Position numbers and translations under genes: made by a program
Assembly: GCA_002189035.1 (NCBI GenBank)
Contig: NEEC01000066.1
Location: 1 to 50,036, forward strand
DNA length: 50,036 nucleotides
Direction: 5' to 3'
DNA from: Utricularia gibba
Lineage: Eukaryota; Streptophyta; Magnoliopsida; Lamiales; Lentibulariaceae
Shown: piece by piece, positions 10,317 to 18,575 of the stretch
Position numbering within the stretch: the stretch's first letter is position 1
Layout of the letters: each line of letters starts with the position of its first letter
The notes under the pieces: generated by a model
The model's database searches: none
The model's input: the letters and a program-made list of their open reading frames with translations, nothing else
Told to the model about the DNA's origin: nothing

Positions 10317-11095
10317 CCACATGGGTGTGGTTTACGCATAAACCACGTTCGTAAGGCCTTGTCGCGCTGCTGGGTGTGCATACGGACGTGATTTACGCAT
10401 AAACCACGCCTGTATACACACCCAGCAGTGCGACAAGGCCACACGGGCGTGGCTTATGCGTAATCCACGCCTGTGTGGCTTACAAGTTTATCAGCACTTG
10501 ATCCACATCGCGCGTAAGGATCGAGCGCGGATAAAAAGGCCACATGGGCGTGGCTTATGCGTAAACGACGCCCGTGTGGCCTTTTAATCAGCGCTCGATC
10601 CGAATCGCGTGTAAGGATCAAGTGCTGATCACACGTTATGTGTAAACCACGTCCATGTGGCTTACAGGTTTATCAGCAATTGATCCGAATCGCGTGTAAG
10701 GATCAAGCGCTAATAAAAAGCCACGAGTGACTTACATTTTATGAGCGCTCGATCCTAATTGCACTTAAGGTTCGAGTGCTGAAAAAAAGGCCACACAGGC
10801 GTCGCTTATGCGTAAACCACGCCCATGTAGCTTTACATGTTATTAGCGCTCGATCCTAATCGCATGATTCGGATCGAGCGCTGAAAAAAAGCTACACATG
10901 CGTGGCTTATGCGTAAACCACGCCCGTGTGGCTTTACATTTTATTAGCGTGTGATCCTAATCGCGCATAAGGATCGAGCGCTGATATTGGTTTATCAGTG
11001 CTCGATCTAATCGCGCGTAAGGATCGAGTGCTGATCCGTGTGGCTTATTATTAGCGCTTGATCCAAATCACGCGTAAGGATTGAGCGCTGATAAA
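10317..11095. repeat. Alternating array of two palindromic modules (P and Q)
   Basis: Module P (about 42 bp) has arms gccacacgggcgtgg / ccacgcccgtgtggc around a loop like cttatgcgtaaa, e.g. 10438-10479 and 10531-10583. Module Q (about 47 bp) has arms ttatcagcgctcgatcc / ggatcgagcgctgataa around gaatcgcgcgtaa, e.g. 10486-10535. The two alternate down the region with decayed copies. A larger palindrome has 24-bp arms at 10355-10378 and 10417-10440 enclosing a P-like core. The region is CpG-rich in an AT-rich setting and codes for nothing recognisable. Confidence 0.75.
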
Positions 11096-11373
11096 ACCGG
11101 GTTCAATTATGTAGGTCAAATATGCTAAATCGGTAAACTATTTGGGTCAAATATGCCAAAATTAAAATTTTATCAAGTTAAGTTTATCATTATTCAATGG
11201 ATGTATTCTACAGTAACAAAAATTCGTAGGTCAAATATGTCAATTCATCAAACTTATGGGTCAAATATGTCCATTCATGAAACTTTATGGGTTCGTTATG
11301 CCTCGTTATGAAAATTTTTAAGTTCGTTATATTCTAAATTTATAATTTTTAGGTCATATATGTAATTATCTTC

Positions 11374-11382
11374 CCCATGAAG
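11374..11382. repeat. Right target-site duplication (9 bp)
   Basis: CCCATGAAG, identical to 8942-8950. It abuts the inverted terminal sequence of the MULE-like element. Confidence 0.65.
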
Positions 11383-11770
11383 CTCTGATCAATGACTCTC
11401 AAACGAAGACTCTTATGAAGTTTCACCATCTCGAGGAGATGATATCCTTCAACCGCGCATTTGAAAATGAGGAATCCTGTAGTATCTCGGAAGTGGAATT
11501 CAGCAAACTGAAGCACTTGAAGTTTACTGTGTGTACTACGTTCAAGTACTTTAGAGTGGGAGAAGAGTGATTCCCCCAACTCCAAACTCTTGGAGTAGAC
11601 AGCTCCCAAACAATGAGGATCTCTCATGATGATATTCACGGCATCTCAACGCTGTCGAGGATTCAAATACGATCCTGCAGAGCCTTGATTGGGGAGACAA
11701 AGATTTCTACGTTGACCTCCAAAATAAGCAGTTGAAGCTACAAGAAAAAGATGATGATGATGGCGATTAC
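11379..11770 (+). pseudogene. NLR leucine-rich-repeat tail relic, opposite orientation to the rest of the cluster
   Basis: The plus strand reads, with one in-frame stop near 11568 and a frame change after about 11690, phrases that align with the C-terminal LRRs of the minus-strand NLRs. LINDSQTKTLMKFHHLEEM corresponds to LIDEARTRTIMELHNLEVL, followed by FENEESCSISEVEFSKLKHL, FPQLQTLGV, ISTLSRIQIRSCRA and DWGDKDFYVDLQNKQLKLQE. It is about 130 codons with no upstream NB-ARC. Its left end meets the MULE insertion, so the element probably landed in or beside an NLR gene. It is the only plus-strand NLR piece in the window. Confidence 0.7.
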
Positions 11771-12054
11771 AATGACCCAGATGCGGAGTTGTGAAGCAGC
11801 ATCCGATCCGTTTGCCGTCGCCATCGCCGGCAACTGCTTAATTTCTAGTGTAGCGCCGATCAATTGAAATGCACCTTCAGCAATGTGATCGCTTTGTAAA
11901 GGAAATGGAAACCGAAAGCATTCATCTTGGGAGTACTTCATGGATGTAGATAAATAAGATAATTTTGCTTTTATGTTCTATAAAGATAATCTTTTTTCCC
12001 AATTTATTTAATTGCATTTTCAACCCTTTTTATTATTGATTTTCCATTTGATTT

Positions 12055-12310
12055 AAAATAATGGTGCTTTTTATGTTTTCCAACTTTTTTTCTCTTTATA
12101 ATTTTGTTGGGCTTGATGTTTAAATTTAATAAATACAGTATCATCATCTTTACATCAAAATAAGTTTCTCTAAAATATTTTTATATCACTTTCAATTTAT
12201 TAATCAAAAATATTTTTTTCAAAACATCTCTTTAATAAAACATATTGATGTCTTATTCATATATTTCTATTAAAACATTTTCCTATATATAACTTTCACC
12301 AAATGAAACA
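12055..12310. repeat. NLR-associated AT-rich 3'-flank repeat
   Basis: Blocks such as 'tttcaaaacatctctttaat' and 'atatcactttcaatttatta' recur downstream of NLR 3' ends at about 23600-23855, 35147-35402, 39230-39500 and 42730-43010. They appear to be the ancestral 3' flank carried along with each NLR duplication. No coding content. Confidence 0.7.
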
Positions 12311-12343
12311 TATCATTCAATAATACGTAAATTGATAACAAAA

Positions 12344-12831
12344 TCATGTCCTATCATTTTCCCATGGATTTTGCTCTGCTCCCACCTTCAAATACTTGAG
12401 AGCATCTGGACGATTGATCTCCAACTTTTTCAGTTTGCTAAATCGCCCTGGGGACAGATTGCACCATTCCTCATTCACAAATGTGCAAGCCGAGAATCGC
12501 AGCTCCTCGAGATTGCACAACTCAATAATAAAGTGCCACAGAGATTCAATTTCTTGAGCAAACTTGGGAGGGGGGATCCATCCCATGCCGCCCTCATTCT
12601 TATGACCTTCAGATTTGGATGAAAGAGTTTAGATGCAGGATGGAATCTTGGGTTTGGAGGAAGGAGGAACGAGCGTTCTTGTTGCTGTGCTTTGTCAAAT
12701 CTGCTTTGATACTCGATTACATCACTGTAATTATTCCTTCCCGCATCATATCTTTGCATACCCATCATCATCATTTCAAGCAATGCAGCGTCTGTGAATG
12801 ATTGAGTCAAGAGGAAGCTCCCGCTCTCCAA
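12344..12831 (-). pseudogene. NLR relic: C-terminal LRRs joined to NLR upstream sequence (copy A)
   Basis: Two overlapping minus ORFs (12831-12475 and 12586-12344) together give a fragment of the LRR domain: LLEMMMMGMQRYDAGRNNYS, HPNLKVIRMRAAWDGSPLPS, then in another frame LCNLEELRFSACTFVNEEWC and SPGRFSKLKKLEI. The ORF opens in sequence (about 12790-12831) that elsewhere lies upstream of NLR start codons (47190, 41190). The whole CC, NB-ARC and early LRR portion has therefore been deleted. The fragment also stops short of the usual DWADEDFYVMV tail. Not a functional receptor. Confidence 0.75.
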
Positions 12832-13237
12832 TATTCGTCTTTTTCTACCTTATCAACAAACAGCAGCCACATGTGTTTGAAAAAATGTTCACACAAATAA
12901 TTGGTACGGACTCATTTCAAGCAATAGAAAATTCCAAACGTTCGTTGAGTTTGATTGAGTTCTTTATTCTCCTTATTAAGAATTTTTATTGATATACATT
13001 ATATAAAAATAATGATACTTGTATTATATAGTTTGCATGTAAGCACTAGATTGTGATTGTGATTATTTATTTATCTTCTTTTATTTTTATTTTCATGTAT
13101 TATATAGATCTGGCTTCACACGCTGCCTGCCTTTGCCAAAGATGATCAACTACTCCATTTGCTGTCTTCTTGTGGTATTACATCATTGTAGTCACGCCCA
13201 TCTCCATCGCATCCTTCCATGCTCATCATCATTGTTT

Positions 13238-13658
13238 TTAACACTGCAAACCCATCAGGGCTCCTCTGAGCAGGAATCTGCATCCTCTTCCTTCTTCTTC
13301 TTCTTCTTCTTCTTCTTCTTCTTCTTCTTCTTCTTCTTCTTCTTCTTCTTCTTCTTCTTCTTCTTCTTCTTCCTCCAATGTCAACAATTTATCACCAACC
13401 ATGACATAGAAGTCCTCATCTGCCCAATCATACCTCCTTTCTCTTAATATTTTCTTGGCTGCTATAATGGTCGAGGCTCTGCAATGCCTTAACTGAATTG
13501 ACGATAGCGTTGTAATATTGCATGTAATCTCACAGATATTGCTCCTCCCACTTATTTGAAGACTTAGTAGCTGGGGAAATTGCTCTTTTTCCACTTTCAA
13601 GGACTTGAGACCACATGGATAATGAATCCTTAATTCTTTCAGTTTGGTAAATTTTCCT
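13238..13658 (-). pseudogene. LRR tail fragment with poly-Glu C-terminus (copy A)
   Basis: An orphan 3' end of an NLR. It reads GLKSLKVEKEQFPQLLSLQI, ITCNITTLSSIQLRHC, AAKKILRERRYDWADEDFYV and DKLLTL, then a run of about 28 Glu encoded by GAA repeats and a short tail ending GALMGLQC. It equals the 3' end of the NLR at 36330-38631. At 13658 the match stops abruptly at 'attttcct' and continues as 3'-flank sequence (equal to 12278-12373), a clear recombination join. It has no promoter or N-terminal domains of its own. Confidence 0.8.
13287..13375. repeat. (TTC/GAA)n microsatellite, copy A
   Basis: About 28 uninterrupted TTC triplets (GAA on the coding minus strand). It encodes the poly-Glu run in the LRR tail fragment. 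It is the purest of the three tandem copies. Confidence 0.95.
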
Positions 13659-13782
13659 ATATATAACTTTCACCAAATGAAACATATCATTCAATAATAC
13701 GTAAATTGATAACAAAATCATGTCCTATCATTTTCCCATGGATTTCAAACAATTTAACAAAAAGTATACTTTGATGGATTTT

Positions 13783-16700
13783 TTAAAAATTTAACACTTC
13801 TTTTTTTTCTTTTTCTTCATCTTCTTCTTCCTCCAATGTCAATAACTTGTCATTAACCATGACATAGAAGTCCTCATCTGCCCAATCATACCTCCTTTCT
13901 CTTAATATCTTCTTGGCTGATCTAATGATCGTGGCTTGGCAACTCCGTAAATGAATTGATGATAGCGTTGTAATATTACATGTAATATCACAAATATCGT
14001 CCCGCACTCCTACTATTCGAAGAGTTAGTAGCTGGGGAAATTGCTCTTCTTCCACTTTCAAGGACTTCAGACCAATCGGACAAAGAATCACTAAGTGTTT
14101 CAATTTGGTAAATTGTCCTTCGGACAGATTGCACCAATCCTCATTTTCAAATTTGCAGAAATTGAATTCCAGCACCTCCAGATTGTGCAACTCCATAATC
14201 GTTCTCGTTCGAGCTTCATCAATTAAAATGTGACAGAGTTCCAATTCCCTGAGCAAACTTGGAAGGGGGATCCATCCCATTCATTGCACATCCTTATGAC
14301 CTTCAGATTTGGAAATCGGACTGCAGTATTAGAATACCGTTTGGGCATAGGAGACCCTTCTCTATAGCCAATCATCCTTCTTTCAAAGAGGAAAAAGTGT
14401 TCTCGTTGCCGGTCTTTGTGAAATCCACTTAGATACTTGATTACGTCTTTGTAACTACGCCATGTCATGTCATATAGTTGTGTACACATCATCATTTCAA
14501 GCAATGGAAACTCTTCATCTTCCAATCCTTCTCTAAAGAAAAGCATAGAAGGTCTACAAATCTGCCAAACTCTCTTTGACCAATCAAACTGCATCCTTCC
14601 ATCCATCTCTACATAAAAGTTGTTATCCCCAAACTCCGCTTCTTCTCCAATATTTCCATCGCCCATTGGACAGTAGACTCTCCACAACCTTCCAATCTGA
14701 TCGACTGCAAGGATGAATCATCACAAATATAAAAGGATGCATAAGGAACATTGTGTAGCCAAAGCCTTTCAAGTCGAGGACAATCAATCTCAAGACGACG
14801 ATTCCCGCCATAGTCAGAAAGCCAACAATTCCCCCCATAGTCAGAAATTCCCAAGTATCTCAAACTATGTGATCCTACTAGGGTGTTTCCTAGATAGCAA
14901 AATCGGAGAGCCAAATGCTCAAGATTAGGCATATCCCGAATAGCACTTTGGATTGACTCCGTGAAGCCATCACAACATATTCCCAATCTCTTGATCGATT
15001 TGGGCAAGGAAGGTTTATCCGAAACATACATCCTGGAATCTATACCAATTAATTGTTCCAGCACCATGTCCTCCTCATCTTGATTAGGCAAATCATCTAA
15101 AAATTTAAGTTGTGGCATCATCCTACATGAGTGTTTTTCATAACCAAAATACTGATGAACATTCCATAGCAGATTTCCTGGAAAATGATATTGCGCAAGT
15201 GATTCAAAAGGAATAATATCCTTATTCATTCCATGAAAATGCAGAACATTGATTTCTTCACACCCAGATATGTTGCTAACTGAGAAAGTAGGATGCAGAA
15301 GCACTCCATAAATAAAGAGCTCCATTGCGACCACCTTGTTGCATTCAAGGCAAAGTTGTGTGTACATATAATCGTTAGTTATCATAGAATGTATCTTATG
15401 AAAGATTCTGCCGTAACAGGGCCTTGTACTACTACTGCTCATGGGGACAATGTGACAAAACCCCATAAAATAAGTAGTGGAGCAATCCACACATCTCATC
15501 GCTTGAATATTGACAGACGATTTCTTTTTTCTAAGGAAAAATATATCCATTCCTACTGCCACGCCACACACACATTCTCAATAGATGATTCCTTCCGACA
15601 TAGCTCAAGCAATAGATCATGCACTCCAATAGATTCAACTTCCATTAAATCATTATATTTCCTAAAAAACACCATGTTCCTTCCAATAATATCTTCCAAG
15701 TAATCTAACGCAATCTCCTCCATCCTCGATCTTTTTCCGGTCTTATTATTGCCCAACAATCCATGACCGTATTAAATCACCAACGTGGATAACTTCATCT
15801 TCAGCATAATATGAAAAACTAAGAAAGCATAATTTGAGATGAAGCGGAAGGTTATCATAGCTCAAGTATAATGTTTTCATACAACGCTCATCATCTTCCA
15901 AACTCAATAAGGATGTAACAGCATCTGCAACATTCCTCCAGAATTGCAAACTCATGTCAGATTTTGAGAGAAGCCCACTGATTGTGACAATTGATAAAGG
16001 AAGTCCTTTGCAATTTCGAGCGATCTCTCTTCCGATTCCTTGGAGCTCATCCGGACATGTGACTTTTTTAGACAATAATTCCCAACTTGCCTCTTCATCT
16101 AATAAATCCATTTGGTGAATAAGTGCAGGGGAAAGAGATTTAGCAACACTTAACTCCCTTGTGGTCACAATAATCCGACTTCTGTTATTCCTATTAGGAA
16201 AGTGTACTACTAATTCTTCCCAAGCTTTAGGACTCCATAAATCATCCAATGCGATCAAGTACCTATAATCAAATAGCTTATGATATAACATAGTCCCCAA
16301 ATCTCTTACCTCTTGAGTTATCCCCAAATCTCTTATCTCTTGAGTGTTTTTATCACCTACCATATCTTGAAGTATTTTTCGTACATCATATTCCTGAGAA
16401 ACAATGACCCAATAGTGTTTGTCGAAGTGATTCCTAGTCACTGAAAAATCCTCATAAACTTTTCGTGCTAAAGCCGTTTTTCCACTACCAACCATGCCGA
16501 CGATGGTTGTAACCTATAGAGCTTTGACATGATTGATAAGTTTTTTCCTTATCTTTTGAAGGGGACACTCAATTCCCACTAGAGTTGCTTCCTTTGCCTT
16601 CTTATTTGGAAGATGATCCCCTTCCTCCTTGGTACTCCTCAAGGAGCTTGATGATTCTTCCCGAATACTTGCTGGTTGGAGTGTCATCATTTTTAGTTCT

Positions 16701-17062
16701 TCACTCAAAAGGTCAATATCTCGATTGATATCAAGCATGGCTTTGCTAAATTCTTCCCCACCAAGATGAATATCATGCACTTTTTGATCAACAACATTAT
16801 AATCAAGGATATTACTGCAATCGAAGGCATAATTGTTGAATCTTTGACACATGTCTCTTACCTCTCGAGTCACATCCCTTGACTTGAGGCTTTCCAGTAA
16901 CTTCATCCAAGAACGAATCTTGTCTTCAAAATCACAGATCTGCTTTAGATCAACTGCTAGCAGTTTATTGTTGTGGTGCACCTGCACGGATTGGAGAAGC
17001 TGCAAAAGACGTAGCGCAGAGTAATAAGCAGATACCATTCCTGGATCCTCTTCCATCGCCAA
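13783..17062 (-). pseudogene. R1-type CC-NB-ARC-LRR resistance gene, copy A, broken
   Basis: NLRs sense pathogen effectors in the cytoplasm and trigger immunity. The N-terminal CC (17062-16517) starts MAMEEDPGMVSAYYSALRLL and keeps the R1-type NILDYNVVDQK block. Then come a TAG at 16514-16516, the NB-ARC (P-loop GMVGSGKT, YLIALDDLW, SRIIVTTRE, CKGLPLS, VHD in place of MHD) and about ten LRRs ending DWADEDFYVMVNDKLLTLEE. Breaks shared with copy B are the TAG, a +5-base GT-rich insertion near 15580 after ESSIENV, and a C run of five instead of six at 14265-14269. Copy A alone also loses one C near 14627-14630, 15724 and 15752-15754. Neighbours are the poly-Glu fragment downstream and a CC relic upstream. 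Non-functional as sequenced. Confidence 0.85.
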
Positions 17063-17369
17063 TCACCAAACAAGATTAGTGACTGATTGGGTGCTGATCT
17101 GTAATTCTGCCCTGTATAGAAGAAAGATGTACCCCCAGAAATACTCCCCAGTTTTGCATATAAGAAGAAATAGGTTCCTTGGAATGAAGAGAAGCTATGG
17201 GTTGCAAATGACTTGACTCAAGTCTTCTACTCATCTTCACACGTCTCTGGTATCTTATCTCTGAAAATTTTATCACCAAATAGCAGCCAATTATTGTGAA
17301 AGAAGAGAAGCCAGGGACTCGGTCAAGATACATATTTCTTAAAGGAAAAATGGGGATCAATTCATATTA
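17063..17369. promoter_or_regulatory. Upstream region of NLR copy A
   Basis: About 300 bases upstream of the NLR start are shared with the NLR at 38631 (38632-38970), which has an extra ~50 bases near 38850. A 94-codon minus ORF here (17360-17076) ends in ITDQHPISH. That matches the short in-frame extension seen upstream of the intact NLR (MTDRTQPVID), so it is leader rather than a gene. Likely promoter/5' UTR; no TATA assigned. Confidence 0.4.
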
Positions 17370-17507
17370 ATCAATTATTTGCTCTGTATCAGTTGCTGTC
17401 AGTAGTTCACATTGCTGGTTCAGTTGTACGGTCCCAAGAAGCTGTACAAGACGAAGCACAGACTAAAAATCAGCTGATGCTAATAGTTTCTCACCCTCTG
17501 TTTCCAT
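17370..17507 (-). pseudogene. Tiny CC-domain relic of an NLR (copy A)
   Basis: From an ATG at 17505-17507 the minus strand reads METEGEKLLAS, one in-frame stop, then SVLRLVQLLGTVQLNQQCEL and LTATDTEQ. This aligns with the first ~45 residues of the cluster's CC domains (SALRLLQLLESMQVHNKYKLL). The rest of that gene is gone. A shorter version sits at about 39000-39060. Confidence 0.55.
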
Positions 17508-17741
17508 CGCTCATCACCACCATCAACAACAGCAAGTTATGGCTCTGCAACGTCATCGATAAATTTAGAAGAATAATGTATTTCATTTAAACTGTCACTA
17601 AAGAACATGCTTCTCATCCAATAAGCAAACCCCAACTGTATAGTGTAGTATTCCAATGCGACTGACAGCATTAAAACATAGACGATGAGATATTCAATTT
17701 AATTTACAAAGAATAATGTATTTTTGGCACATTTTGTAAAT
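17508..17741. other. Short spacer without gene
   Basis: Lies between the CC relic and the UGT fragment. AT-rich; no coding signal seen. It is duplicated in copy B (29055-29288). Confidence 0.4.
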
Positions 17742-18011
17742 TCAAGATGAACATTTGTGCTTCAAGTTGTCCATAAGCTGATCGAAGTTCCGATGGGAAG
17801 CACCACGCATGATGTTCTTCACACCTTCCGCGTTCTGCTTCAATTCATTGCTGGCAAACAGCCTCTTGATCTTTTCTGCGACTTCCCTTCTATCAAGAAA
17901 GTTGCCATCGCAGATATCCAGCCCGATACTCCAGCCTTCAACTACCAGCTTCCTGTTAGTGACCTTCGTCGAATTCCATCCGTTGCATGTCAAGAATCTT
18001 CCCACTCTCAT
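17742..18011 (-). pseudogene. C-terminal fragment of a family-1 UDP-glycosyltransferase (copy A)
   Basis: UGTs transfer sugars from UDP-sugars to small molecules. The 89-codon ORF keeps a piece of the PSPG box (GRFLTCNGWNST, normally FLTHCGWNST) and runs directly into TNRKLVVEGWSIGLDI, DRREVAEKIKRLF and SHRNFDQLMDNLK, which are typical C-terminal UGT sequence. The part of the PSPG box between GWNS and the DQ-containing end is deleted. The N-terminal acceptor domain is absent. It is a captured or decayed fragment inside the NLR cluster, present in both tandem copies, and cannot be an active enzyme. Confidence 0.75.
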
Positions 18012-18120
18012 TCAGAGTATTCCCATCTTTGGAGAAAACGCCAGTCCTAAGAACCAAAATGAAGTCCACTTCAAACATTCATCTTCGGAATAGAAAGGAT
18101 TTTACTATTTTCAGATTGGA

Positions 18121-18575
18121 TTAAATACAGAAATTACAAAGAAAAAAAAACTTGAAAAGCATTTGTCTCCATCGCCATCCAACCACTTCCTCCTTGGTGC
18201 TCCTGGAGGAACTAGATGATTCTTCCCGAATGCTCATTAGTTCTTCTATCAACATCACTAATTCTTCATAGAAAGTATGCACAGCTATACCAAACTCAAC
18301 GCCATACACTCCACACTTTTGATCAACAACGTGATAGTCGATCATGTTACTCCAGTTGAAGGCACAATGGCTGAACCTTTGCAACAGGGCTTTTATACCT
18401 GGGGTAATTGCCATGAGACTTTCCAATAATTCTATCCAAGCATGAATCTTGTCTCGAAAACCATGTATCTGCTCCATATCAACGGCAAGCAGTTTATATT
18501 TGTTGTGCACTTGCAAGGATTCAAGAAGCTGCAGGAGATGCATGATAGGATATCTCGAGACCAACCCAGAACCAG
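18121..18575 (-). pseudogene. NLR CC-domain fragment disrupted by a Copia element (copy A)
   Basis: A minus ORF encodes LVSRYPIMHLLQLLESLQVH, LLAVDMEQIHGFRDKIHAWI and NWSNMIDYHVVDQKCG, the whole CC domain of the type in the 47-kb NLR. It then ends soon after SSSRSTKEEVV, with no NB-ARC. Its first residues (MTHFLARLGDLVNLVYTGSG) come from retrotransposon LTR sequence that begins at about 18576. The element thus lies at the 5' end of this gene and has replaced the first codons. A lone CC of about 145 residues remains. Confidence 0.75.

Larger units (their letters stand above)
8951..11373. mobile_element. Non-autonomous Mutator-like element (MULE), ~2.42 kb, with internal hairpin array
   Basis: The ends are imperfect inverted repeats. 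The left begins GGGGTGTTGACATTTATGACC, and the right end reads inverted as GGAAGATAATTACATATATG followed by ACCTAAAA. CCCATGAAG flanks both ends. There is no transposase ORF. The interior has four zones. 8960-9440 holds ~31-bp degenerate repeats built on 'atatttgaccya'. 9440-10060 is an AT-rich spacer with ~62-bp repeats. 10317-11095 is GC-rich and full of hairpins. 11100-11373 repeats the first motif in opposite orientation. About 1.1 kb is shared, inverted, with the element at 22060-23173. MULE assignment rests on the TSD length and long terminal repeats. A foldback-type element is the alternative. Confidence 0.6.

Noticed and set aside
10139-10444. 101-codon minus ORF ending in the hairpin array
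   Set aside because: Its sequence is dictated by palindromic repeats; no codon-use or family support.
10317-11095. CRISPR array
   Set aside because: The repeats are palindromic and alternating but there are no unique spacers of constant length, and the host is a plant.
13133-13447. 104-codon plus ORF with a long Phe run, and the poly-Ser version at 24678-24953
   Set aside because: Antisense reading of the GAA microsatellite in the LRR tail; no start context or family resemblance.
15293-15703. 136-codon plus ORF (and copy at 26838)
   Set aside because: Shadow of the minus-strand NLR LRR region, which carries clear NB-ARC/LRR motifs.
17757-18093. Overlapping plus ORFs of 94-97 codons
   Set aside because: Shadows of the UGT fragment, whose minus-strand frame matches a known family.
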